From an uncultured Collinsella sp. (GTDB taxonomy: Bacteria; Actinomycetota; Coriobacteriia; Coriobacteriales; Coriobacteriaceae): DNA of 10,877 nt. Position numbers and translations under genes: made by a program. Below, in pieces: positions 1 to 7,170 of the stretch. The notes under the pieces are model-generated. The model had not been told where the DNA came from. It worked only from the letters and a program-made list of their open reading frames with translations, and ran no database searches. The stretch spans positions 1 to 10,877 of the forward strand of contig CABUTP010000031.1 of the NCBI GenBank assembly GCA_902494545.1. Direction: 5' to 3'. Position 1 is the stretch's first letter, and each line of letters begins with the position of its first letter.

Positions 1-537
1 GCCCCACGCAAAAATGCGATCGGGGTCCATGCCATCAAGATTGCGCGCGACCTTCGCCAACGCGCAGCCCCAACGGACGCGCTCGACAAAAGCGGGCGAA
101 GCAATCCCCCGCTGCAGGTCGTCCGCACCAGCAACATCATCATCCAGCGCAAGGACGGCATACCCCATGGCGGCAAATCTCGTCATGTGATGCCAGCCGC
201 GCACAGGCCGATCGATGTCGTGGAACATCAGGCACAGCGGCACACGCTCAGATACTCGGGCACGACCAACAGGCTCAATCAAACGAGCGTGGACCGCATG
301 GTCACCGAGCTCAAAGGAAACCTCGGAGTAACGGGCGCAGGGGTTAACAAAGTCAATCGCCGTAATGGCCAGGCCTTGAATCTCAAGATTCGAAGCGCAT
401 GCCTCTAAATCAGAAACATCTGCTTGGACGTCACCGTGCCAGCCCCGATATTCTGCGAGCCTTGACGAAATCGTTCCAGGAATTCCCACGAGCCCGGGGA
501 CTATCAGCTCGTCAACATTGCTCTCGCACTTAGACAT
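1..537 (-). CDS. Divergent CE7-like alpha/beta hydrolase (acetyl-xylan esterase-like paralogue), 3' end cut by window edge
   Basis: The frame is open from an ATG at 537 to the window edge, giving 179 residues without a stop. A strong purine-rich ribosome binding site (AAGGGAGGGGAGG, 541-553) fixes this start. The ATG overlaps the end of the upstream esterase gene by 8 bases, so the two are probably translationally coupled. The protein aligns with that upstream esterase: LCLMFHDIDRPVRGW (101-115) matches its LVLQFHGYPGASRSW, FAAMGYAVLALD (121-132) matches FAGMGMALIALD, and LDGMDPDRIFAWG (167-179) matches LEGIDFTRVYVNG. The window ends at the first glycine of the expected G-x-S-x-G nucleophile elbow, so activity cannot be judged. 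Two differences are visible. The family FHGY motif, which supplies the oxyanion hole in CE7 enzymes, reads FHDI. The following loop, which normally carries a GQ motif, is about 18 residues shorter and has none. Codon use looks more relaxed (TTA, TCT, GAT, CGT occur) than in the transporter genes. It is probably a cytoplasmic hydrolase-fold protein of changed specificity, or one losing catalysis. Confidence 0.8.
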   Translation of the reverse strand, partial: MSKCESNVDELIVPGLVGIPGTISSRLAEYRGWHGDVQADVSDLEACASNLEIQGLAITAIDFVNPCARYSEVSFELGDHAVHARLIEPVGRARVSERVPLCLMFHDIDRPVRGWHHMTRFAAMGYAVLALDDDVAGADDLQRGIASPAFVERVRWGCALAKVARNLDGMDPDRIFAWG

Positions 538-1507
538 GAGCCTCCCCTCCCTTGCAGAAAAACGGAATGATCAGATCATCAAAGTCCTGAATCTCCTCGT
601 GGCCAAAGCCCTCAAAGAACTCATGACGCTTGTCGCAGGACAGATTGTTGTACACCGCAAACTGCGTTGCCGGCGGGCAGACGATATCGGCCGTGCCCGT
701 GCCAAACAGCACGGGGCACTTGACCATGGGGGCAAAATTCTTGGAATCGAAGTACGCCAGCTTGGCATAGGCTTCCTCGATACGAGTCGAGTCCTCGTCA
801 AACCAACGCGACCAATAGCGCAGGCCCTCGTAGGCAATATCGTCGGCGTCCAGATCCCAAACCAGGCGGAAGTCCGATAAGAAGGGATAGAGGATGGCCG
901 CGCGGTCAACCAAATCGCTATTGAGCGCGCAGGTCGCAATACCCAAACCGCCACCCTGCGATGCGCCGTTCACATACACGCGGGTAAAATCGATGCCCTC
1001 GAGCTCGCGAACGATACGGCACAGAATGCGGATATCCTGATGCAGACGGACATAGTAGAGGTTGGCCGGATCGCCGTCGATACCGGCGACGATATGGCCC
1101 GCGACCGTCGTGCCCTCAAATCCACCAATGTCCTCGGAGGGGCCTCCTTGGCCAGGACAATCGAGAGCAATGAGCGCCATGCCCATGCCAGCAAACGACG
1201 CCTGCTCAAACCAGCTGCGGCTCGCACCCGGATATCCATGGAACTGAAGCACCAGCGGCATAAGCTCCTCCGAGACCGGCTTGAGGTACTTGGCATGCAG
1301 GCGTGCACCACACATGCCGGTATACCAGAGGTCGAAAAACCGACAGGTCGCGGAATCCGCAACCGAAGCCGCCTCAATCGCGTAGTCGAGCTCGACGGCG
1401 TCGGCCTCGGCCATGCGGTCCTTCCAAAAGAAATCGAAATCCGATGGACGGGGCATAGCGCCTCGATATTCACCAAATTGCTGTTGTAGCTCCTGAGCAC
1501 TTGGCAT
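530..1507 (-). CDS. Acetyl-xylan esterase / cephalosporin-C deacetylase family (CE7) alpha/beta hydrolase
   Basis: The predicted enzyme hydrolyses acetyl esters from carbohydrate or similar small substrates. I chose the ATG at 1507 (325 residues, a usual CE7 length) because the protein then begins MPSAQELQQQFGEYRG, like other family members. An in-frame TTG at 1522 would add five residues, but it has no usable ribosome binding site. In 325-residue numbering the visible features are the oxyanion FHGYPG motif (89-94), PGQG at 118-121 where the family usually has RGQ, the nucleophile elbow GASQG (181-185, Ser183), the acid Asp274 in GTADIVCPP, and the base His303 in FGHEE. The triad is therefore complete. 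There is no signal peptide, so the enzyme should be cytoplasmic and act on imported substrate. It follows the ABC importer genes across an 80-bp gap with a strong hairpin, and overlaps the next gene by 8 bases. The true substrate (xylo-oligosaccharide, other acetylated sugar or antibiotic) cannot be read from sequence. Confidence 0.9.
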   Translation of the reverse strand: MPSAQELQQQFGEYRGAMPRPSDFDFFWKDRMAEADAVELDYAIEAASVADSATCRFFDLWYTGMCGARLHAKYLKPVSEELMPLVLQFHGYPGASRSWFEQASFAGMGMALIALDCPGQGGPSEDIGGFEGTTVAGHIVAGIDGDPANLYYVRLHQDIRILCRIVRELEGIDFTRVYVNGASQGGGLGIATCALNSDLVDRAAILYPFLSDFRLVWDLDADDIAYEGLRYWSRWFDEDSTRIEEAYAKLAYFDSKNFAPMVKCPVLFGTGTADIVCPPATQFAVYNNLSCDKRHEFFEGFGHEEIQDFDDLIIPFFCKGGEAHV

Positions 1508-1543
1508 GGCTCGTGAACCCAACCTTTCGAAATCGCAACGGAG

Positions 1544-1571
1544 GTGCGCCCGGCAAGGGAACCGGGCGCAC
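1544..1571 (-). terminator. GC-rich hairpin between the importer operon and the esterase genes
   Basis: A perfect 10-bp inverted repeat (GTGCGCCCGG and CCGGGCGCAC) encloses an 8-base loop and starts 17 bases after the stop codon of the last transporter gene. Stem strength fits an intrinsic terminator, but the bases after it on the minus strand (CTCCGTTGCGATTTCG) lack a real T-tract. It may terminate only partly, or act as a stabilising or processing hairpin that lowers esterase expression relative to the importer. No convincing promoter is visible between it and the esterase start. Confidence 0.6.
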
Positions 1572-1587
1572 GGGAGGGAAAGCGAGG

Positions 1588-2415
1588 CTACTCGCCGAGC
1601 TTGGGATGCAGCAGCGACGGCGCAGCGCCGAGCAGCATCTTGGTGTAGGGGTCCTGAGGGTGCTGGAAGACCTGCTTGGCCTCGCCATGCTCGACGATCT
1701 TGCCGCCATTCATAACGATGATATCGTCAGAGATATAGCGGACCGTCTGGATGTCATGGCTGATGAACACCATGGCCAGGCCGAGCTCCTTCTTAAGGTC
1801 GGTCAGCAGGTTCAGAATCTGCGCGCGGACCGAAACGTCCAGAGCCGAGGTGGGCTCGTCGGCGATGATGGCATCGGGGTTCAGCGACAGGGCGCGCGCA
1901 ATTGCGACGCGCTGGCGCTGGCCGCCCGAAAGCTGGCCGGGAAGAACCTCGGCGGCGGAGCTGGGCAGACCGGTGAGCTCCAAGAGCTCCTTGACGCGCT
2001 TCTCCTGCTCGGCCTCGGTACCCAAGTTGTGGACGCGCATGGGGTCGAGCAGCTGCTCGCGAACGACCATGCGGGGGTTGAGCGCCGTGGCCGGGTTCTG
2101 GAACACGACCGAGATTACGCGACCCATGTGGCGACGGTCCTCAGCGGTACGTTTGGTAACGTCCTTGCCCTTAAAGTAGACCTTGCCGCTCGTGGGGGCT
2201 TGCAGGCCGCACATGACGTTAGCCGTGGTGGACTTTCCGCAACCGGACTCGCCGACGATGCCGATGGTCTGTCCGGGCATGAGCTTAATCGTTACACCCT
2301 GGACGGCGTGAACCAGGTTGGGGTGCAGAATCGAGCCGGTACGGGTCCTAAAGGTGACGTGGACGTCATCAAGGAAGATGATCGGCTCGACGCCGTTGAC
2401 TGCGGTCTCGCTCAT
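1588..2415 (-). CDS. Oligopeptide/dipeptide-type ABC transporter ATP-binding protein (DppF/OppF-like)
   Basis: This is the second cytoplasmic ATPase of the family-5 importer, pairing with the ATPase half of the upstream fusion protein to power uptake. The 275-residue protein has all nucleotide-binding motifs: Walker A GESGCGKS (55-62), Q-loop Gln106 in VVFQNP, signature LSGGQ (162-166), Walker B IIADE with Glu187, D-loop SALD (190-193) and switch His220. The start ATG directly follows the TAG stop of the upstream gene. It is preceded at 5 bases by GGAGGTGA (2421-2428), a near-perfect anti-16S match lying inside the end of the upstream gene. Coupled and equal synthesis of the two ATPases is therefore likely. 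The protein ends shortly after DPYTKMLLGAAPSL, so it lacks the longer C-terminal extension with conserved cysteines that many OppF/DppF proteins carry. Substrate specificity lies in the binding protein, not here. Confidence 0.95.
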   Translation of the reverse strand: MSETAVNGVEPIIFLDDVHVTFRTRTGSILHPNLVHAVQGVTIKLMPGQTIGIVGESGCGKSTTANVMCGLQAPTSGKVYFKGKDVTKRTAEDRRHMGRVISVVFQNPATALNPRMVVREQLLDPMRVHNLGTEAEQEKRVKELLELTGLPSSAAEVLPGQLSGGQRQRVAIARALSLNPDAIIADEPTSALDVSVRAQILNLLTDLKKELGLAMVFISHDIQTVRYISDDIIVMNGGKIVEHGEAKQVFQHPQDPYTKMLLGAAPSLLHPKLGE

Positions 2416-4431
2416 CTACATCACCTCCGCGTGAGGGGTCAAACCATTTGCCTTGAGCACCTCGTCGGGGAGCTCGGAATAGAAGTGCTCGGTGCCGGGC
2501 ACGCGCTTGAAGACCGGACGGGTGTCCAGGCCAATGCGCGGATGGCTCGAGCGGGGCGCGAAGCGATCGCCCTTGGGGAAATCGCGCGGGCTCGGAACGG
2601 CGCCGGGCACCTGGTGCAGGCGGCCCGAACCGCTCTCGATGGACAGGACGGAACCCAGAAGGCCGCGGGTGTACTCGTGAATCGGGTTGGTGAGCAGCTC
2701 CTTGGTGGGCGCCTGCTCGATAACCTGGCCGGCGTACATAACCGTGATGTTATGAGCGACCTCGGCGACCAGTGCCAGGTCGTGCGAAACGAAGATCATG
2801 GCAAAGCCGAGCTTGGCCTGAAGGTCGTTAAGCAGTTTGATGACCTGCTTCTGGACGGTAACGTCCAGAGCGGTCGTGGGCTCGTCGCAGATGACCAGCT
2901 TGGGGTCGCGGGTAAGGGCCATAGCGATCAGAACGCGCTGACGCTGACCACCGGAAAGCTCATGCGGATAGCTCTCGAGCGTACGCTTGGGGTCGAGGCC
3001 CACGAGCTCCAGGAGCTCCTCGGCGCTACGGGTGCCGCCACGCTTGGTGAGCTGCTTCATCTGGGCGGAAATGAGCATGGAGGGGTTGAGCGAGGACAGG
3101 GCGTCCTGATAGACCATGGCGATATCGGTACCGCGCAGGCCGAACCACTCCTTCTTGCTCATCTTGAGCAGGTCGCGGCCCTCCCAGAGAACCTCACCGG
3201 AAAGATGCTCGTCATCGTCGGTCAGGCCCATGATGGCCAGCGTGGTGATGGACTTACCGCAGCCGGACTCACCGACCAGGCCCATGGTCTGGCCAGGACG
3301 GACATCAAAGTTGACATGATCGACGACGTTGATATCACCGTGGTGCTCAAACTGGATGCAGAAATCACGGACCGAAAGGATCGGCTCAACGGACTCATCG
3401 GGCACATGGCGGTCGTTACGCTTGAGTTCGACATCACGCAGAGCGCCAAGACGGGCGGACAGGGACTGAGCCTGCTCCTTGTAGGCGCGAACGGGGTCGG
3501 AGACCAGCAGGTCGGCCTCGCGGCGCTTGGAGGAATCGGTCGGATCCAGGGCGGCGGAGGGAGCAGCGGCCATGGCGTCGGTAATGCCCTCGGACAGGAT
3601 GTTGAGTGCCAGGCAGGTGATCATGATGGCCAGGCCCGGGAACAACGCCTGCCACCAACGGCCAGCGAGCACGCCACCGCGAGCATCGGCGAGGATGTTG
3701 CCCCAGGTAGCGGTAGGCTCCTGAATACCAGCGCCGATAAAAGTCAGCGAGGCCTCGAAGATGATGGCGTCGGCGACCAGGGTAACGGTGAAGACCATGA
3801 TCGGGGCGATGCAGTTACGCAGAACATGCTTGATCAAAATCCACGGAGCCTTGGCGCCGGAAACGATGACCGCGCGGACATAGTCCTCGCCGTACTCGGA
3901 CACGATGTTGGCGCGCACGATACGGGCAATCTGCGGAGTGTACATAAAGCCGATGGCGAAGATGATCGACGGCACGGAATTGCCCAGGATGGAGACGAAG
4001 ACGGCAGCGAGGGCGATGCCCGGGATGGACATGATGATGTCCAGGATGCGCATGATCGCCTCGGAAACGGACTTGCGCGAAACCGCCGCGAGGGCGCCCA
4101 CGACCGAGCCGCAGACCAGAGCCATGGCAGTAGCACCGAAGCCGATGATCAGCGAGTAACGGCCACCGTAAAGCATACGCGACAGGATGTCGCGGCCCTT
4201 ATCGTCGGTACCGAAGATAAATCCATTGCCGGGAGCCTGGCGAGCAGTGAAAATCTCGACCGGGCTATAGGGGGCAAGAAGGGGCGCCAGAATCGCGGTC
4301 AGGGCGACCAACACCAGCACGACGGCGGCAATCTTAGAAGACAGCGTCATCTTCTTCCAGCCACCGAGCTTGAGCCCCTTGGAGGCAGCTTTCTCGAGCT
4401 GCTCGGTTTGCTTCTCTCGAATCTTTACCAT
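2416..4431 (-). CDS. Fused ABC transporter permease and ATP-binding protein (DppC-DppD-like)
   Basis: One 671-residue polypeptide joins an inner-membrane permease to an ATPase. Residues 1-285 are a DppC/OppC permease: first membrane helix about 34-54, the FGTDDKGRDILSR motif typical of OppC/DppC after it (73-85), further helices around 93-117, 132-163, 211-227 and 262-280, and the EAA coupling loop at about 180-205 (EDYVRAVIVSGAK onward). A charged linker of about 65 residues (285-350) follows. The ATPase has Walker A GESGCGKS (387-394), Q-loop Gln442, LSGGQ (492-496), Walker B VICDE (513-517) and His550. Residues about 601-655 form the oligopeptide-type C-terminal extension (LHQVPGAVPSPRDFPKG onward), yet the expected cysteines are absent. 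Fused permease/ATPase Opp proteins are known in actinobacteria, and the reading frame runs through the linker without interruption, so this is not an assembly error as far as can be seen. The ATG at 4431 lies 3 bases after the upstream stop; its ribosome binding site is weak, which suggests coupling. Confidence 0.93.
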   Translation of the reverse strand: MVKIREKQTEQLEKAASKGLKLGGWKKMTLSSKIAAVVLVLVALTAILAPLLAPYSPVEIFTARQAPGNGFIFGTDDKGRDILSRMLYGGRYSLIIGFGATAMALVCGSVVGALAAVSRKSVSEAIMRILDIIMSIPGIALAAVFVSILGNSVPSIIFAIGFMYTPQIARIVRANIVSEYGEDYVRAVIVSGAKAPWILIKHVLRNCIAPIMVFTVTLVADAIIFEASLTFIGAGIQEPTATWGNILADARGGVLAGRWWQALFPGLAIMITCLALNILSEGITDAMAAAPSAALDPTDSSKRREADLLVSDPVRAYKEQAQSLSARLGALRDVELKRNDRHVPDESVEPILSVRDFCIQFEHHGDINVVDHVNFDVRPGQTMGLVGESGCGKSITTLAIMGLTDDDEHLSGEVLWEGRDLLKMSKKEWFGLRGTDIAMVYQDALSSLNPSMLISAQMKQLTKRGGTRSAEELLELVGLDPKRTLESYPHELSGGQRQRVLIAMALTRDPKLVICDEPTTALDVTVQKQVIKLLNDLQAKLGFAMIFVSHDLALVAEVAHNITVMYAGQVIEQAPTKELLTNPIHEYTRGLLGSVLSIESGSGRLHQVPGAVPSPRDFPKGDRFAPRSSHPRIGLDTRPVFKRVPGTEHFYSELPDEVLKANGLTPHAEVM

Positions 4432-4434
4432 AAT

Positions 4435-5391
4435 CTACACCGTCCTGATGCGCGGGTTGATGAGCAGGTAGAGCATGTCAACCACGATGTTGATGATGAT
4501 GAAGGCAAGAGCAACGACGATGACGACGCCCTGAACCAGGTTCGCCTCGTTGCCCTGAACGCCCTGCAGAATCGCAGTACCCATGCCGGGGAGGTTGAAG
4601 ATGACCTCGATGACGACGGCGCCGCCCATAAGGTAACCGATCTTAAGACCGAGGGTGGTGACCGGGGTGATCAGCGCGTTGCGCAAAACGTTGATGCCGA
4701 CGACGACCTTCTCGGGAACGCCGGCGCCACGGGCCATGCGGACATAGTCCTTATCGAGCTCCTCGACCATGGCCGTACGCACGATACGAGTCATCTGACC
4801 CGTCAGCGGGAATGCCAGGGCGATGGCGGGCATGATCATACGTCCCAGATAGCCAGCCGGGTTGGTGGTGAAGTGAGGCAGAGCACCGGACGCCGGGAGC
4901 ACCTTAAGGTAGGAAGAGAACAGCAGAATCAACAGAACGGCAAGCCAGAACGACGGGGTTGCCAGGCCGGCGATGGAAAAGACGCGGATCACTTGGTCCG
5001 GCCATTTATCGCGATACAGTGCCGCGATGACGCCGAGCAAAAACGAGACGACCGCGCCGATGGCAAGACCGATGAAGGTCAGCTGCATCGTGACGGGCAG
5101 GGCCGTGGAGATGCGCTTGGCAACAGAGTTGCGAGCAGCACCATAGGTGCCCATGTCACCATGGATCAAATCGCCCATGTAGCGCACGTAGCGCACGGGC
5201 CAGGGGTCGTCCAGACCATACTTTTCATGGTACTCGGCAACCGCCTCGGGCGAGGCACCGTCACCCAACGCCGTATAGGCGGGGTCGGTCTTGGAGAACG
5301 ACATAAGGAAGAACACCAGGACGGTGACGCCCAATGCCATGATCGGCAGCGCCACGAGACGCCTTCCAATCAAACGTAGAAAGTTGTTCAC
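4435..5391 (-). CDS. Oligopeptide/dipeptide-type ABC transporter permease (DppB/OppB-like)
   Basis: This is the first membrane subunit of the importer, forming the channel with the permease half of the downstream fusion. I chose the GTG at 5391, giving 318 residues beginning MNNFLRLIGRRLVALP, a typical DppB start with arginines before the first helix. It sits 5 bases after a strong AAAGGGGAG site. An upstream in-frame TTG at 5424 would place that site inside the coding region. Six membrane segments can be seen at about 12-31, 101-124, 137-159, 183-205, 242-263 and 287-310. An extracytoplasmic region of about 70 residues lies between the first two, as usual in this subfamily. The EAA loop that contacts the ATPase is KDYVRMARGAGVPEKVVVG (214-232) and is followed by a conserved LRN. 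The C-terminal helix ends in the family-typical INPRIR. It is immediately followed by the fusion gene. Confidence 0.95.
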   Translation of the reverse strand: MNNFLRLIGRRLVALPIMALGVTVLVFFLMSFSKTDPAYTALGDGASPEAVAEYHEKYGLDDPWPVRYVRYMGDLIHGDMGTYGAARNSVAKRISTALPVTMQLTFIGLAIGAVVSFLLGVIAALYRDKWPDQVIRVFSIAGLATPSFWLAVLLILLFSSYLKVLPASGALPHFTTNPAGYLGRMIMPAIALAFPLTGQMTRIVRTAMVEELDKDYVRMARGAGVPEKVVVGINVLRNALITPVTTLGLKIGYLMGGAVVIEVIFNLPGMGTAILQGVQGNEANLVQGVVIVVALAFIIINIVVDMLYLLINPRIRTV

Positions 5392-5396
5392 GTTCT

Positions 5397-5405
5397 CTCC
5401 CCTTT
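5397..5405 (-). promoter_or_regulatory. Ribosome binding site of the DppB-like permease gene
   Basis: AAAGGGGAG lies 5 bases upstream of GTG 5391 and decides between this start and the upstream in-frame TTG at 5424. Confidence 0.75.
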
Positions 5406-5426
5406 CTTTTGTCGGTAGGACCAACT

Positions 5427-5454
5427 GGTATATGAGTATGGATACTCATTACAA
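5427..5454 (-). promoter_or_regulatory. Operator-like 18-bp inverted repeat with a weak candidate promoter before the permease genes
   Basis: ATGAGTAT and ATACTCAT (5432-5449) are perfect 8-bp arms around two bases, AT-rich in GC-rich surroundings. On the minus strand TTGTAA (5449-5454) and TATACC (5427-5432) are 16 bases apart and could be weak -35 and -10 boxes. The repeat would then fill the spacer, as an operator would. Equally, it could be an RNA hairpin. The repeat is directly visible; the promoter role is speculative. Confidence 0.35.
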
Positions 5455-5486
5455 GACCCGAGCGACATCGAGGTCGCCCGGGTCTT
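5453..5486 (-). terminator. Intercistronic hairpin after the substrate-binding protein gene
   Basis: The arms AAGACCCG and CGGGTCTT plus the inner pairs GCGAC and GTCGC form a 14-bp interrupted stem (one A/C mismatch) around a 6-base loop. The minus-strand downstream sequence (GTAATGAGT) has no T-tract, so full termination is unlikely. Such stems between a binding-protein gene and its permease genes commonly attenuate read-through or protect the upstream mRNA, giving more binding protein than membrane complex. On the plus strand the stem is followed by TTGTTT, so it could also stop antisense transcripts. Confidence 0.55.
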
Positions 5487-5546
5487 TGTTTCAACTATGA
5501 GGACGTTGCCTTACGACCGACGCCCCACATATGACTCAAGCGAGTC

Positions 5547-7160
5547 TTAGGCCTTGACGGTCGCGACGCCCCTGAAGGACATGCTCGTCGTGCCGATGCC
5601 CTTGAAGCCATCGAGGGCCTCGCCGTTGGGCGCGGTGGACGGATCATCCCAGGAAGCGGAAACGGTCTTGACGTGGACAACGGGGTACAGAACAGCGTTG
5701 TCGGCGATGATGTCGAAGCACTCGTTCCACTTCTTCTGCTGCTCGTCGCCCTCGGCGGCAAGAGCCTCGTCCATGAGACCGTGGAGCTTCGCCCACTCAG
5801 CGGAATCCTTCCACGGGCAACGGGTCTGCATCCAGACGTTGTCGCCATACCACCAGTTGAGCAGCAGGTCGGGGTCGGCGCCGAAGCAGGACGGATCGCC
5901 AGGAGCGAGAAGGATATCGTAGGCCTCGCCGCCGTCGATGGCAGCGTAGGTGGCCGGCGAGGTATCGGTCTGGATGGTCACCTCGAAGCCGAGAGCGTCG
6001 AGGTCGTTCTTGACCTGGGCGGCCATGCCCTTAATCTGCTCGTTGTCGGTGGTGCGCAGGGTGATGGCACCCGGGGTGATGCCGGACTCCTCGATGAGCT
6101 TCTTAGCCTTCTTGGCGTCGGTCTTGTACACCGTGGAAGCCTCATGATAGTTGGTGAAGCTCTTGGGCAGGTAGCAGCTGGCAGCGGTGGCAAGGCCGGC
6201 GAAGGTGTTGGTGATCATCTTCTCGGTGTCGAGCGCGTACATGACGGCCTGACGGACCTTGACGTTGTTCCAAGGCTCCTTGGCGACGTTGAACATGATG
6301 AAGCGGGTGCCGAAGCCCTGGACGTTGTCGATCTTGCAGCCAGCGCTCTCGAGCTGGTCGACGGCGTCAGCGGTGACGAGCTCCATAACGAGCGTGGAGC
6401 CCTCCTGCTGAGCGGTAACGCGAGCGGTGGGGTCGGTCAGGATGCTGTACTGAATCTTCTTATCCTCGGCAGCATACTCACCGTTGTACTCGGGATTGGG
6501 AACCAGGGTGATCTCGGTATCGGAGATAGAGTCGTACATCCAGGGGCCGGAACCGATCGGCTGCTTGGCGCGATCCTCCTCGGCCTGGGTGGCCGGGGTA
6601 ACACGGATGATGGCCAGACGATCCTTGAGCAGGGAGAAGTTGGGGACCTTGGTCTTGACCGTTACAGTGCTGGCGTCCTTGGCCTCGATGGACTCGAAGG
6701 GCTGGAAGAACGGAGCATAGGTAGCGGAAGCGGCGCAAGCGGTGTAGGAAGCGACGACGTCGTCAGCAGTGACCTCGGTGCCATCGGAGAACTTTGCGCC
6801 CTTGCGGATGGTGACCTCGAAGGTAGTGTCGTCCACGGACTTGGGATCGTCGGTGGCGAGCTCGTTGAAGGTGCTGTAGTCGTGGTAATCGATGCCGTAG
6901 AGGCCCTCGACGACGTGCCAGTTAGCACCCAGGCCCACAGCGGAGCCGGTGCTGGCGGGATCGAAGCTGGACGGAGCGTAAGCGGAACCAGCGGTAATCA
7001 CACCGCCGCCACGGTTGGCGGAATCGGCGGAACCGGAAGCGGAACCCTCGTCGTTGGAGCTGCCACCGCAGCCGGTGAGACCAAGCCCTGCGACAGCAGC
7101 GACGCTGCCGGTGAGGCCGAGGAACGAACGCCTGGACATACCCTTGTTGATGATGGCCAT
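5547..7160 (-). CDS. Family-5 extracellular solute-binding lipoprotein of an Opp/Dpp-type ABC importer
   Basis: This surface-anchored receptor captures the substrate and delivers it to the DppB/DppC-like channel. The start ATG at 7160 has an AGGAGA site 4 bases upstream; an in-frame TTG at 7175 lacks one. The 537-residue product begins with a Tat-type signal, SRRSFLGL with Arg10-Arg11, a hydrophobic stretch, and the lipobox LTGC with Cys31 as lipidation site. A Gly/Ser-rich tether (about 32-53) follows. The mature part shows family-5 landmarks: KFSDGTEVTADDV (123-135), PIGSGPW (201-207), WNNVKVRQAVMYALD (297-311) and a C-terminal lobe rich in aromatic residues. Five tryptophans fall between 436 and 456 (LLNWWYGDNVW and following), which could line a binding pocket. 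Family-5 proteins bind peptides, nickel or, in some lineages, oligosaccharides, so the ligand is open. Two CE7 esterase genes downstream argue for considering an acetylated oligosaccharide. Tat use suggests folding or cofactor binding before export. Confidence 0.93.
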   Translation of the reverse strand: MAIINKGMSRRSFLGLTGSVAAVAGLGLTGCGGSSNDEGSASGSADSANRGGGVITAGSAYAPSSFDPASTGSAVGLGANWHVVEGLYGIDYHDYSTFNELATDDPKSVDDTTFEVTIRKGAKFSDGTEVTADDVVASYTACAASATYAPFFQPFESIEAKDASTVTVKTKVPNFSLLKDRLAIIRVTPATQAEEDRAKQPIGSGPWMYDSISDTEITLVPNPEYNGEYAAEDKKIQYSILTDPTARVTAQQEGSTLVMELVTADAVDQLESAGCKIDNVQGFGTRFIMFNVAKEPWNNVKVRQAVMYALDTEKMITNTFAGLATAASCYLPKSFTNYHEASTVYKTDAKKAKKLIEESGITPGAITLRTTDNEQIKGMAAQVKNDLDALGFEVTIQTDTSPATYAAIDGGEAYDILLAPGDPSCFGADPDLLLNWWYGDNVWMQTRCPWKDSAEWAKLHGLMDEALAAEGDEQQKKWNECFDIIADNAVLYPVVHVKTVSASWDDPSTAPNGEALDGFKGIGTTSMSFRGVATVKA

Positions 7161-7164
7161 GTCT

Positions 7165-7170
7165 TCTCCT
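7165..7170 (-). promoter_or_regulatory. Ribosome binding site of the solute-binding protein gene
   Basis: AGGAGA lies 4 bases before ATG 7160 and supports this start over the in-frame TTG at 7175, which would put the site inside the coding sequence. Confidence 0.75.

Noticed and set aside
187..408. A short plus-strand frame at the left end
   Set aside because: The minus strand here encodes the CE7-like paralogue, which aligns with its neighbour and has a strong ribosome binding site.
1501..5379. A plus-strand open frame of nearly 1300 codons opposite the importer genes
   Set aside because: It runs antisense to four well-supported transporter genes. It arises from GC-biased codons that rarely give stops on the opposite strand. 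Its translation is rich in Gly, Asp, His and Gln with no domain, and no ribosome binding site is evident.
5533..5546. GACTC/GAGTC hairpin just after the binding-protein stop codon
   Set aside because: Only five base pairs with a 4-base loop and no T-tract. It could easily arise by chance and is weaker than the stem at 5453-5486.
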